This document shows positions 1 through 10,112 of a DNA stretch of 64,000 nucleotides, piece by piece. The stretch lies in the NCBI GenBank assembly GCA_907163375.1, contig CAJQUW010015462.1, positions 62,001 through 126,000 on the forward strand. The letters run 5' to 3'. The notes under the pieces were generated by a model. The model did no database searches. It saw nothing but the letters and a program-made list of their open reading frames with translations, and was not told where the DNA came from. How positions within the stretch are numbered: the stretch's first letter is position 1; every line of letters begins with the position of its first letter. The translations under genes and the position numbers were made by a program. The DNA is from Prostheceraeus crozeri. Lineage: Eukaryota; Platyhelminthes; Polycladida; Euryleptidae.

Positions 1-710
1 AATCGTTTTCGGTATACCAAATCAATGGCGCAGTAGTACAGGAGCAAATACTCAAATACAAATGCACCACTGGGCAATTCTGATTTACCGGTTAACCGCT
101 TTAGTTTGATCAGAAAATATTTTAAGGATATGCACTATATTTCTGGCAATTATTCAGAGTGCAAACATGGAAGAAGATCGCCCCTCAGCAACCTTAACAT
201 CACGTGCAGGCCGTCAAAGTCGGTTAATTGACGAATAAGTTACTGTTTATAGCAATGATTTTTGCATCAGTGTGAATTTGTGGGAAAAACTTGACATGCT
301 GATTGTTGGAATCATCTGAATACCCACCATTAGGCCTCGTTTCATCAATCATTATGAAATATCCTCTATTGAAGAGAATGAAAATCTCAATTTAAATCTG
401 ATGTCCATTACTCATGTTTTAAAAACGTTCGAATAAAACTTGGCCCCACATCAGCTCCCAGGACTGATCAAGGAAATGCATGCGCATTTCTAATTGGCGA
501 CACACTTTCGGTTCAGGTTCAGGCTATTTATAAGTCTCCGAGTCACTTAATTTCAATTAGAAGCGCCTGTGACTCCTTGATAGAAAAACCCCGATCGAGC
601 TCAAGATAAGAGCTCATCAAATTCTTTCATCATTCGAGAGGGGAATGAAATTCACAAAAAGGAATTGTGCGATATCGAGCTTTACAATGAGAGAAGGCAG
701 TTGTGAATAT
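1..710. other. non-coding stretch, no gene seen
   Basis: AT-rich sequence with stop codons in all frames and no recognisable repeat, transposon end or splice-flanked open stretch. It may be intron or intergenic DNA. Confidence 0.5.
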
Positions 711-1563
711 CGATAGATAGAGCACTGTACTTTGCCTATTGCGTCAGTGTTATTGAACACCTAAAAAAACAATTCAAGCCGGCATACTTTGATTCAATTG
801 AATTCCGGTTTATTGTTTTTATTTTCAAAAACTATTTTGCCAGTCGACAGGTGCAGCAAATTTAAAGTATCTTTTGCCATCTATCAGATGACAGTTTGAC
901 CTTTATCTGTCCTCTTCAACCCAGAACACTAGAGAATTGAAATATTTCAAATCGATTGCGACGTTTTGGTTGTATGGAAAAAATTGATTACCAAATTGTC
1001 TTAAGAGATACATAAATCAATATTACTGAAACTGCTTCATGTTTCTAAACACTTGATATTTTCCGATGTCTATATTTTGACTTAACAATAAAGTTTTTTC
1101 GTACTCTAAGAACTAAAACAAGGATTTTGCAATATTTATCTCATCTGTTCTCGAGCCTTTAGCCGTCTGAGTGTTTTCATATAAAGCAGAAAGTGTCATT
1201 TTTCAAGAACAGAGAGTATTTTTTTTCGGTTGACGATTTCCGAATACAGTCATAAAATTGCGCCTCCCTCTGTTGAACGAGCGCACCGTTCGTTATCGTA
1301 TTCGGCCGCTATGAATGAAAAGTAGAGAGCTGTACTTTTCCCATTGTTTCATGGTCCAAATTATAAATACAATTCAGGCGAGCATGCTTTATTTGAATTC
1401 CAGTCTATTGCTTTTTCAAATGCTAACCAGTCGACAGATTCAACAAATCTCAAGTGTCATTTACCATCTATCTCATGACAGATTGACCCGATATCTTTCC
1501 TCGTCAACACAAAACACAAGAGAATTGAAATATTCCAAATCGATCGCGGTAATCGAGCACTGT
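711..1563 (+). repeat. diverged direct duplication (two ~250-bp copies)
   Basis: About 711-962 and 1312-1563 align in the same orientation, offset by roughly 600 bp. Shared landmarks include GAATTCC followed by TTATTG/CTATTG, CCAGTCGACAG, a CCATCTATC stretch, and GAGAATTGAAATAT followed by CCAAATCGAT (TTCAAATCGAT in the first copy). I judge identity at about 75-80 percent by eye, with several small indels. The copies contain no convincing coding sequence; the open frame across the second copy has no recognisable domain. This could be an old segmental duplication or two copies of one dispersed repeat family. Confidence 0.7.
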
Positions 1564-2281
1564 CCTCCATGCTGTCCCTCACACCCTCTGCTGACATGTC
1601 AGATTTGATGAATAATGTTGATGTTGAGATACTTCACGAGACACCTTCTCAATCATTCATATGGAAATTTCCTATAAACTGGCTTATCTGAAGACTTAGA
1701 CAAGAACAGTCAGCTGTGTGAGGAAACATGCTCAGTTTAGCGGACTAAGCAGTCGACTTAAAGGATTCCAATCCTTGGATATAGGTCTTGACAAAAAACT
1801 GACTGAATTAGAACTTTATCTAAAGCAAAAAAATCCACAAATTTGCGTGCAGCAATAATTGTCAACATAAGGCTTTCAATCGACGACCGATGAGACTTTT
1901 TCTATTAATGATCGAAAATTGATTTAAAGCTTGTCATTTGTTAAAAGTTGCTAATTGAAAGTACAATTAATTTTAGGATTCGTTGACATTATTCGTTTAC
2001 GGCAAAAAACACCATGCTGGGAACCCGGGTCTAGGATCTAGCTAATTAGGAGATTGAGATCTTCGGATTTTGGAATCCCAGTCTGCTAGTATAATGCATA
2101 GAACAAATAGTTGGGCCTACATTTTTGACTGTCTCACTTGCTCTTGGCTATAGTTGTCGTGCATATAATTTGTCAATATCGATTTTGGGGTAGAACTTGC
2201 AATCCTGAATCTCGTGATCATCAAAAGTCGGAATATGCATTTGTTCTCTTTTCTCCATACGTGTCAGCATTATCAATTAGT
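1564..2281. other. non-coding stretch upstream of the Penelope-like element
   Basis: No gene recognised. A short segment near 2050-2085 (GATTTTGGAATCCC core) resembles 8758-8790 on the same strand, which suggests a minor dispersed repeat. The last bases, up to 2281, are the original flank of the LINE tail into which the Penelope-like element inserted. Confidence 0.5.
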
Positions 2282-2293
2282 TCTTAGAATAAT
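2282..2293 (+). repeat. target-site duplication, left copy
   Basis: TCTTAGAATAAT occurs here and again, exactly, at 5188-5199. The two copies bracket the Penelope-like element. On the right, the copy runs straight into the (AAT)n tail of the neighbouring LINE. Confidence 0.75.
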
Positions 2294-2352
2294 CTTCAAT
2301 AAGTAAAAACTTCTTAGCTGGTTCATGGCCTCGCTTGTTCTCTCGTGAACTT
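2294..2352 (+). repeat. terminal inverted segment of the Penelope-like element, left
   Basis: It reads CTTCTTAGCTGGTTCATGG and onward, the reverse complement of 5098-5160. Together with the following TTTTTACTTATTGAAG it also makes a local stem (CTTCAATAAGTAAAAA pairing with that run) around a loop of about 50 bases. Penelope-like elements are known to carry pseudo-LTRs in direct or inverted arrangement and, in many species, hammerhead ribozymes. I looked for a CTGATGA...GAAA ribozyme core here and did not find one. Confidence 0.8.
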
Positions 2353-4810
2353 ACAAATTTTTTACTTATTGAAGTTTATTTGGAAATTAGCGCCATTCCA
2401 ACATCTATTCTCAAAATGGAAAGAGCGCTACTCTGCTACGTTTGTCGCGATATTGAACGACATCGTTAAGCTTTCTGGTAAATTGGCATATCACAGCGAG
2501 CGACTGAAGTTCTTGAAGAACTGTTTGCAGCACAAAGTCTTACCAAATCAAGTCAGAAATCGAATGGCAGTGGCAAAGGTTGGCATCAATTTGAATACCA
2601 TAGAATGCTTTTTGTTATCGGATATTGGCAAAACAGAGAATGATCTACAGAGGTGGCAACTGCTGAAGTCTCAACTTCTTAGACAAGTTTTGTCGGAGTT
2701 ATCCATCGTCGATTCGTGCAGTTTATACAAGCTGGTATGGAAAGTTCACAACAAACAGAGACATCAGCGATCAGAATCTTACAAAGCTGCGATAAACCAT
2801 CTATTGGTTCAACGTTTTGGACGTTCTACTGTGTCGAATACAGTGCACAACATCAGTGATGTGATTCTCAGTAAGGATGAAGAACAAGCCTTATCTCTGG
2901 GACTCAATCATTATGTGCCCCCAAGGAAGATTGATCCAGTGCAGGTATTCACTGACTCAGAATGCTTGGCATTCAAACTGACCAAGGAAATTCCCGCAAC
3001 AAAAGACAAGAAGGCGGAGGTTGAGGCATCGTTGAGAAAGTATGCTCATGAACTGGTGAACGTCAAATCTGTGATATCGATAGAAGAGAAGTCCCGTATG
3101 AGAGTTGTTAGTGATTTACGAAAGAAAGACGTTGTTTTGATGAAACCCGATAAAGGAAACGGCACGGTGGTAATGAGCAAATGCCAGTACAAAGATCGTA
3201 TATCACAGATACTTAAAGATCAATCAAAATTCTTAAAGCTTGATCAGACGATTGATTGGAATGATCAAGTAGCCCAGAAGAAACTGACATCAATCATCAA
3301 CAAACTGGTTCACCAAAAGCAACTTCCTCCGAATTCCGGGGACTTTGTTCCGAATGGTTGTGTTATTCCACGACTCTACGGGTTAGCCAAAGTACACAAG
3401 CCGAATACTCCGCTCAGGCCAGTGTTATCGATGGTGGGTTCAGCGTATCATTCATTGGCGAAGTTCCTGGATCAGAATCTTCTGAAGGATATTCTACCTG
3501 ACTACGACACCTACAGCATCAAAGACTCAAAACAATTCCGCGACAAGATAGTTGAAATGGAATTGGAAAACGACGAAAGTTGCGTATCCTTCGATATCTG
3601 TAGCCTCTTTACCTGTGTTCCCGTGAAAGAGACCATCGATATTATATGTGATACTCTTTATCGCTCTGAACGACCAGCACCGAAATTATTTGAGGTCCCA
3701 CTTACAGAAGAAAACTGCAGAACATTGCTGAGAGCTGTGACTACGAATGTAAAGTTTGTCTTCTCCAATGAACTGTATGAACAAGTCGACGGTCTGGCGA
3801 TGGGCTCTCCTTTGAGCTGCTCATTTGCTCAAATATTCATGGGGCATTTGGAGAAGAAGTTATTCAGTGATGGAAATCAAACGAAATATTATGGAAGATA
3901 CGTGGATGATATATTTATTGTAACTGCTAATGAAGCTGAGAACAATTCGTTGTTTCGCCGTTGCAATGATCTCCATCCCGCCATCAAGTTTTCGCGAGAA
4001 GCTGCAGACCACTTCCTGGACATCAAGCTGCACATTCGTGATGGGAAGATTTCCAGTTCAATTTACAGGAAAGAGACGTTCTCTGGGCTCTACTCCAACT
4101 ACAAATCCTTCTCACCCAAAAGATACAAACGAAATTTGGTGAAGACATTGTTTCAACGTGCTCGCGATTTGTGCTCAGAAGAACATTTTCCAAAAGAAGT
4201 ATCTTTCATCAAGCGCATGCTGCTCGAGAATGGATATCCTGAATGGTTTATAGAGAAGCATTCCCATGATATCAAAAGGACTCCTACTGTGGAAAAGAAA
4301 AGACTCTTCTTTGATATCGAGTACTATGGGACTATTAGTGAAATCATTTCAAAGAAAGTATGCAGGGACATTGAGAATTCTTACTACTCCGTGAAAGCCA
4401 TTCCTGTTTTTCGTACGAGGACATTATCACCGACGTCTCCCAAAGACATCGTTCCTATCGACCGAAAACCCTACGTTGTGTACTCATTTGACTGTCCTTG
4501 CGGAGCAAGGTACATAGGTCGAAGTGAACGAAGCCTTCTCAAACGTCGCAGTGAACATCTCCCAAGTTGGTTGACTACGTCCAATACTCGCCCACGGTCC
4601 TCAACACTGCCATCATCAGCCATCACCCGTCATCTCATGACATGTGATCGCAAGGAAGATGTCCTGAATCAAGACAACAAGGGATTCAGTGTACAACGGT
4701 GCCAAAGAACATCCTTCCAGCTGAGTGTATCAGAAAGCGTTAGTATCCGTCGGCAGAATCCTTCTCTGTGTATCCAAAAAGATAGACTTTACAATTTGAG
4801 ACTGTGTTAA
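2345..4810 (+). CDS. Penelope-like element polyprotein: reverse transcriptase + GIY-YIG endonuclease
   Basis: The ORF has 821 codons with no internal stop. The RT motifs are complete: YGLAKVHKP and PLRPVLS in the finger region, motif A SFDICSLFTCVP (residues ~415-426, Asp417), motif B GLAMGSPLS (483-491), and catalytic YVDD (519-522). The C-terminal endonuclease has YVVY (710-713) and YIGR (723-726) around a CPCGA cysteine pair, followed by a His/Cys-bearing tail. Strong similarity to the FDIxSLFTxVP and GIY-YIG signatures identifies the family. The protein copies its own RNA and cuts the target in the nucleus. The start is uncertain: the frame opens after TAG at 2315, the given start is GTG, and the first in-frame ATG is residue 74 (2564). 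Translation may begin upstream by another route, or the N-terminus may be shorter. The subclade (Neptune- or Penelope/Poseidon-like) was not resolved. Confidence 0.95.
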   Translation: MNLQIFYLLKFIWKLAPFQHLFSKWKERYSATFVAILNDIVKLSGKLAYHSERLKFLKNCLQHKVLPNQVRNRMAVAKVGINLNTIECFLLSDIGKTENDLQRWQLLKSQLLRQVLSELSIVDSCSLYKLVWKVHNKQRHQRSESYKAAINHLLVQRFGRSTVSNTVHNISDVILSKDEEQALSLGLNHYVPPRKIDPVQVFTDSECLAFKLTKEIPATKDKKAEVEASLRKYAHELVNVKSVISIEEKSRMRVVSDLRKKDVVLMKPDKGNGTVVMSKCQYKDRISQILKDQSKFLKLDQTIDWNDQVAQKKLTSIINKLVHQKQLPPNSGDFVPNGCVIPRLYGLAKVHKPNTPLRPVLSMVGSAYHSLAKFLDQNLLKDILPDYDTYSIKDSKQFRDKIVEMELENDESCVSFDICSLFTCVPVKETIDIICDTLYRSERPAPKLFEVPLTEENCRTLLRAVTTNVKFVFSNELYEQVDGLAMGSPLSCSFAQIFMGHLEKKLFSDGNQTKYYGRYVDDIFIVTANEAENNSLFRRCNDLHPAIKFSREAADHFLDIKLHIRDGKISSSIYRKETFSGLYSNYKSFSPKRYKRNLVKTLFQRARDLCSEEHFPKEVSFIKRMLLENGYPEWFIEKHSHDIKRTPTVEKKRLFFDIEYYGTISEIISKKVCRDIENSYYSVKAIPVFRTRTLSPTSPKDIVPIDRKPYVVYSFDCPCGARYIGRSERSLLKRRSEHLPSWLTTSNTRPRSSTLPSSAITRHLMTCDRKEDVLNQDNKGFSVQRCQRTSFQLSVSESVSIRRQNPSLCIQKDRLYNLRLC

Positions 4811-5097
4811 GTATGTATATCTTACTTTAATTTATTAGCATTTTATGATACATTTCTCTCAGTGTGCCTTTACATATGCCATGTTTTCAGTATTACAGAT
4901 TTACAGGTATTTATCATTTATCATGTTTTATTATTCTCTTCTTCATTTTATGTCCATATCAGTGCTGTATTATTTCATTCCCGTTTACGTCATTGTGAAG
5001 TGATTGCATGTATGTTTATCGATTTCTTATTGGTCTTCAGGAATGTACTGTGCGATGACTTTATTATGAAATGTCACGTAGCTCTTTATCACTTGTT
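4811..5097 (+). other. 3' untranslated region of the Penelope-like element
   Basis: T-rich, non-coding sequence between the ORF stop and the terminal repeat. No separate gene is seen. Confidence 0.6.
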
Positions 5098-5187
5098 GTA
5101 AGTTCACGAGAGAACAAGCGAGGCCATGAACCAGCTAAGAAGTTTTTACTTATTGAAGTTTATTTGGAAATTAGCGCCATCCCAACA
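5098..5187 (+). repeat. right pseudo-LTR / inverted terminal segment of the Penelope-like element
   Basis: 5098-5160 is the reverse complement of 2294-2352. 5141-5187 repeats 2354-2399 directly and re-encodes the ORF's opening residues (YLLKFIWKLAP). One substitution separates the direct copies (CCATTCC versus CCATCCC), which suggests low age. Confidence 0.8.
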
Positions 5188-5199
5188 TCTTAGAATAAT
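5188..5199 (+). repeat. target-site duplication, right copy
   Basis: Exact second copy of TCTTAGAATAAT (first at 2282-2293), overlapping the start of the AAT run. Confidence 0.75.
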
Positions 5200-5215
5200 A
5201 ATAATAATAATAATA
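5194..5215 (+). repeat. (AAT)n microsatellite forming the LINE 3' tail
   Basis: About seven AAT units. On the minus strand this is a TTA/ATT repeat tail directly following the LINE 3' UTR, a common way for CR1-like and related LINEs to end. Confidence 0.85.
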
Positions 5216-5411
5216 ACGTTTATTTTCAAGTACCTCAAAATGAGAATCGAGAGGCATATTATCAGATACAGTTCAGAAAAATCACTTACAATACAAATCA
5301 AGAACTAAGGAAAAAGAAATGACAAAAAGTTAAACACGAACAACATGATAAAAAAATGACGCATCATCAGGCGCAAGAAATGATATACATTGTCATTCTA
5401 CATGGTTATTG

Positions 5412-8025
5412 TCAAGTCAAAGAAAAATCACTGTTCATGAGCTTGGACATGTACACGAAAAAACTGTTACTGCGAGCTGCAGTTTGACACAAGGGAATTG
5501 AGAATTTGCCACTGTACAAAAGTTTCGGAGGTTTCAGATGGTGAAGTGGATGGCTAGTGTCAGATACGATGGACTGAAAAAGTTTGAATCCCTGAATGGT
5601 TCGGCGATATTGCAAAGGAACGAAAAATGCACATGAACAATTACTTTCTGAGCAAATTACTTTGTGACATCTCTTTTGGATATTCTCAATCATCACAGTC
5701 TGTCCTTGAGATAGATTTACAAAAATTGGCGAGCAATATTCGAGAACTGAGCGTATACACGAAAAATAGACTTGACATAGTTGGCATTTGTTCAAAAACG
5801 GTTTAAGTTGGCGCAACATCGCAATCTTAGAAGATGCCTTCTTACACACATGAAAAGTATGGCTCTCCCATGTCAATTTCCGGTCAAACGTCACACCTAG
5901 TACACGCAAATTACTGCACAAATTGACATGGTCGAGAACATAGGGTTGCATATCAAAATTTCTGTTGTAATACATGAACATCTGTTGGCATTTGTTGTAT
6001 TTAATACTCATTTTATTCTCAGATGACCACTTTTCCAAATTGCAAAAAGATGTCAGTAATGGACTAACCAATGTATTGCGTATTGCACCACAGAGGGTAA
6101 AGTCATCGGCATAACTGACAGTAATCACATCATTGCTCTTTGACAGTACATCTTCAAGGTCTGAGACATAAAAAGAAAAAAGAAGGGGTCCGATTACGGA
6201 TCCCTGGGGAATGCCACTGTTTACGCTCACAAAAGCACTGTAATTATTTGACAATTTTACACGCTGTTGCCTACTTGACAGATAATTCTGTGTAAAAGTG
6301 ATCATGAAATTATCGAAAGGCACTGAGCTAGTAAACATTTTTTCCACTAGTATTTTATGAGACATTCTGTCAAAACCCTTTTCAAAGTCGATCGCAAGCA
6401 TTTGACATGCTACTACATCTCGCCTCTGAATTTTATTCGTGATAAAGTTTTCTAACTCTAAAAGAACGCTAACAGTAGAACATTTGGGCATGTAGCCGTA
6501 CTGGTGCTTCGAAAAATGACACAAAAATTCACTTTTATAATGGGAAGCAATGCATCGTTCGAATATTTTCTCGGGAATTGGCAGAAGTGATATCGGACGA
6601 GTGTTACTAAGTTGAGGTGGATTACTTTTCGCGACGGGTAAGATGTCAGCACATTTCCACTCTATAGGAAGATTAGCCATTTCCAAACACATATTGAATA
6701 ACAGACATAAGGGCTCAGTCAAGGATGATGAAAGTTTGCTCCACAAGATTGTAGGTACACCATCTGACCCAGCAGCTTTACGGGGATTGACGCGATTTAA
6801 TAATTCATGTACTTCACTCTTTTGGAGTTCAAATGGTACTACATATGGAAGCTGACGTTCATCGCCAGGATCATCAGTAAGATTAGCAACGTATTGGTCA
6901 TTCAAATCATTCAGAGCATCAAGAATGCTGATATTCGCAGGCGAACATACATGATGGAGCCAGTCTTTGTTTTTGTTATCTACCTTCACTGTTCTGTACA
7001 CTTCCCATATGGACTTGTTTTCTTGAATTAAACGCTGTGACCATGATCGCTTGGCTTTGAATATTTCTTGACTGACCTTATCTCTGAAATGTTGGTATAA
7101 CGGCCAGTTCTTCTGTCTGTAAGCTTTATATCGCTTATTAATCAACACTTTAATTGTCACTGTTATCCAGGGTTTGTCTTTGAACGATCGTTTTATTAAA
7201 TCAACGGGGAACATAGACACACACTGTTGAAAAACTTGATAAAATAGGTCACAAGCATAATCCAAATCCTTGCCTTCAAACAGTGATCTCCAATCGATGC
7301 CATCCAGATATGCAGCCGCTAAAGCCAAATTAGATTTACGGATGTCCAGAACAGGAAAAAATGAAATTGAATGTGGCAAAAAACCATTGAATGGGGAAAT
7401 GAAAATCACTGAATGGTCACCTGACCCAAAAGGAGCATAGACTTTTGCACGTGCATAGAGATGGCAGAGATCTGCTGGTATCAGAACCTTATCCAGAAAA
7501 GCTTCTCCTCGTGTAGGCAAATCCACGAAATCGCTAAGATCATAATTGACTTGAAAAGTCGCCACAGACCAAAACTGAGCAGTTAGGATATTTTCCCAAG
7601 AGATCGTCGATAACGGAGGAAACAGAATCACATGCAGATGCTTGATCACTCTTGTTCATTTTACTTCCATGAGGAAAGTATAAAGTAATGAGGATGCACT
7701 TAAAATTTTGATATTCGATGCACAAAACAAAACACTCAACATGAGGATTCACAAAAAATTCTATCATGTCAAAAACATAGAAGCATGATTTCGTCCAAAC
7801 ACAAATGCCACCTCCTTTACTGTCTTGACGATCAGCTCTGTTGACATGATAACCGTCTAAATGAAGAAGCTCCCCAGGAAAAGAAGAGTCCAGCCAGCTC
7901 TCTACCACACTGATAATGTCAGGACAGCATTGATTAGCAAAGATGCCAATTTCGTCCATCTTATTCTTGACTGAGCGCGAGTTGAAAAAACATATTGATG
8001 GTACGAATTCATATTTGACTTCCTG
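5412..8025 (-). pseudogene. LINE ORF2: AP-endonuclease + reverse transcriptase, frameshifted
   Basis: The frame runs from just after the ORF1 stop. The endonuclease portion (8025-7540) shows NSRSVKNKMDEI, PDIISVVESWLD, a GY..NRADR..SKGGGICVW block and VCGDF. At about 7549-7555 a GAC-TTTT run carries one extra T, which moves the frame and ends this part at 7540. The RT part continues in the 7649-5412 frame with NPRKAAGSDGVP, motif A AIDFEKGFD, motif B GIPQGSVIGPLLF and catalytic YADD (residues 513-516 of that frame). It ends with a typical CR1-type tail containing RSNSFFVYM and a stop. Apart from the single shift the coding sequence is intact, so the break is young or a sequencing slip in a short T run. 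The product would nick DNA and prime reverse transcription at the target. Confidence 0.9.
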
Positions 8026-8541
8026 TCAGTCCGATCGTTCAACAATCTTTCCCTTGCGTAGGACAATGTTTTCTCCCTTTTCTTTGCGCGACGTGAATTC
8101 ATCCATCAGTTTTTTATCCCTTTCAAGTTGAGATCGAGTCAAATCTTGCCGAATGTAAATTCTGGCACCTGTTGCAACACAGTGATTCCGCAGCTTCCAA
8201 GAACGGCGTAGACACTCTACCTTCTCATCACAAGTGCGAAATCTTACTCGTATAGGTCTTCTTTTCTTGTTATTTGGATCCGAGTTTGGTTTGCCCACAC
8301 GTGAAAAGCTGGTAATTGTGCCTTTCTGTATGTCCAAAACACGGCACAATTCAGCAATTTTACCATCATCATGAGATTTTTCATTTGAATCAGGAGGTTC
8401 TTCAATGCCAAATAACATAACATTTTGCTTCTTGTCAAGAATTTCTTGAGTTTCTTTCATAGCATCATACACGATTTTACCGACGTCCTCAGACAACTTC
8501 ATGGTCAATTGCTGCTTCACAAATTCCAAGTCATTTTCCAT
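8026..8541 (-). CDS. LINE ORF1 protein (nucleic-acid-binding, coiled-coil/RRM-like)
   Basis: 171 codons from ATG. An N-terminal helical stretch is followed by VMLFGIEEPPDS, a KIAELCRVL helix, FSRVGKP, RPIRVRF, and IYIRQDLTRSQLERDKKL. This layout is typical of ORF1 proteins of CR1/L2/Jockey-type LINEs, which have an RRM-like core (GxxE...S..RxG...RP..V.F) and a C-terminal basic helix. It would coat the element RNA. It ends in TGA, with ORF2 continuing in the same frame directly downstream, so ORF2 may be made by stop read-through or reinitiation. Alternatively the TGA is a mutation in a fused ORF. Confidence 0.8.
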   Translation of the reverse strand: MENDLEFVKQQLTMKLSEDVGKIVYDAMKETQEILDKKQNVMLFGIEEPPDSNEKSHDDGKIAELCRVLDIQKGTITSFSRVGKPNSDPNNKKRRPIRVRFRTCDEKVECLRRSWKLRNHCVATGARIYIRQDLTRSQLERDKKLMDEFTSRKEKGENIVLRKGKIVERSD

Positions 8542-8560
8542 TGTAGAGAATAGGGTGTAC

Positions 8561-8950
8561 CTTGAGTTTTGTCAGTTGCGGTAGCACAAAGAAATATGCA
8601 GACTATCGGCGATCACACATCCAAGGATCTCCAAATCCGAGAATCATAGAATCATGATTATTTTGCTAATAGAACATACGTGTCTTTCCCATTTTCACAT
8701 GTACATGTGTAATGTATGATACATATCTACGATTCCACAAAATCCCGAAATTCCGGGACTGAGATTCTCCGAGATTTTGGAATCCCTGGTTGACTTTTTG
8801 AAGTTTCAAGAATTTTCCAAAAATGTCAGTTTTGACTTCCATGGCCAAAAGTGTTGACACAAAAAGCGGTTCAACCACAGAATTAGACATTTCGTCTCTT
8901 CTTCTATTTGACTAGAAAGGAAACATTGGAACCATAGAAATAAACTGTTT
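8561..8950. other. non-coding stretch between LINE and MITE fragment
   Basis: Probably includes the LINE leader near 8561-8650. A 'CCGAGATTTTGGAATCCC' segment at about 8767-8784 resembles 2061-2078. No gene recognised. Confidence 0.45.
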
Positions 8951-8951
8951 A

Positions 8952-9190
8952 TCTGAAGTTGGCTAGAATGGAAATTGACTCAAGGTCGCGGCACATCCGA
9001 GGGAACTAAGTTGGGGCATGAAGAACCAATTAAAAGCTTCGATTTACTCATGTGACTGATTCTAACCCAATGATACAGACGTTGGCAGGTGCATCTAAGT
9101 GAAAATGCGTGCGATTTATGTGCCGTTATTGTGCATTGCATGAAGCTTAATTTCCATTCTAGAGGTTTTATTGTTGTCAATTTCTATGAT
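8952..9190 (+). mobile_element. partial copy of the 'GGTCGCGGCAC' MITE family
   Basis: Aligns along its length with the left two-thirds of the MITE at 21178-21589. Shared blocks are CTGAAGTTG, GAAATTGACTCAAGGTCG, GTGACTGATTCTAACC, AATGCGTGCGATTT and GGTTTTATTGTT. The right inverted terminus is missing, so this copy is truncated. It carries no coding capacity. Confidence 0.8.
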
Positions 9191-10112
9191 TGGAACATGC
9201 AACGTTAATGAAATGGCACAATTTGCTGACAATACCATAGCAATCGGACAATGAGCCCCCAGTTCAACATTAAACACGTCAAATTGTGAGAAGTTTCAGT
9301 GACTTATCAACCGGATCACACAGCAAAGAGACAGACGATATCAAGCTCTACATAGAAGTTCGTGAACGTTTTTTCGTGCGCCTGCTAACTTTTTAACAAT
9401 GATTGGAGGGCCCAACATTATCGAGAAAACTTTTGCGCAATGATCTGAATTCTTCGAATCTGAAGGAATCGTGGCAATCGTAGCATTTTGAAGGAATTCA
9501 GAGCAATCCGCAAACAGCGCACGACTATTTTTCTTATCCCTGCAAGGCATTAAAAATTTCTTTTTGCCAACTTATTAAGTTCCTGCATGTGACATCGTTT
9601 TGAATCAGTTTGCACTTCTATCAAAGTGATGCGCTTAAACAATCTAATTCTGTGGGTTCAACAGATGATGTTCTAATTTCATCAAATGAATTACGATATG
9701 CATGTAGGCATCCTCCAACCTAGTCAAGTCAAATGCATTTCCACTGACAATATGATCGGATCTTGGGACTTGGGTCAATCCTGGAGGCACCCAAGATCTT
9801 GGGGCACACCTAAGAGTGAAATGTTGATGATTACAGACATTTCATGTGTCTACGTAGGTCACATGAATTCCAGAAAAGAGTTGCTAAAGCTTTGATTTTG
9901 ACGCTAAGGGACGATGTTATGAATTTTCCCATCGAAATCGCCGAAAAATGTGGCAGTTATATATAGTTGCTGCTTATAGTGACATAATTGGGGCAAATTT
10001 TGCTTTCAACTTCCAATTGCCATCATATGGATTGCTTTTTCATTTGTTATTTTATTTTTTTACTACACGACCTTTTCATTTCGGTCGGTCTACAACCCAG
10101 GATCTCGGAATC
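9191..10112. other. non-coding stretch
   Basis: No gene or clear repeat boundary. 9760-9815 contains two 'GATCTTGGG'-type words (also near 16850-16910), which hint at an unclassified low-copy repeat. Confidence 0.4.

Larger units (their letters stand above)
2294..5187 (+). mobile_element. Penelope-like retroelement, apparently complete unit
   Basis: A 2.9-kb unit with a single long ORF (RT plus GIY-YIG) is bounded by a 12-bp exact duplication. Its ends have the pseudo-LTR organisation described for Penelope-like elements. The segment 5141-5187 directly repeats about 2354-2399, at the start of the ORF. The first ~59 bp (2294-2352) is the inverse of 5098-5160 near the other end. The right repeat stops after 'CCCAACA', so it is a short partial second unit. 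The element lies in the 3' tail of the antisense LINE that follows, so it is younger than that LINE copy. The intact ORF suggests recent insertion. Confidence 0.85.
5194..8560 (-). mobile_element. CR1/L2-like (Jockey-superfamily) LINE, near full length, antisense
   Basis: The order on the minus strand is a short 5' leader, ORF1 (8541-8026), ORF2 with AP-endonuclease and reverse transcriptase (8025-5412), a 3' UTR of about 200 bp, and a (TTA)n tail. ORF1 and ORF2 lie in one frame separated by a single TGA. ORF2 carries a one-base frameshift near 7550. The 5' boundary is approximate. This copy was later interrupted in its tail by the Penelope-like element. Confidence 0.85.

Noticed and set aside
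2294-2420. Hammerhead ribozyme in the Penelope-like terminus
   Set aside because: Such ribozymes are known in this family, but the CTGATGA...GAAA core was not found on either strand here.
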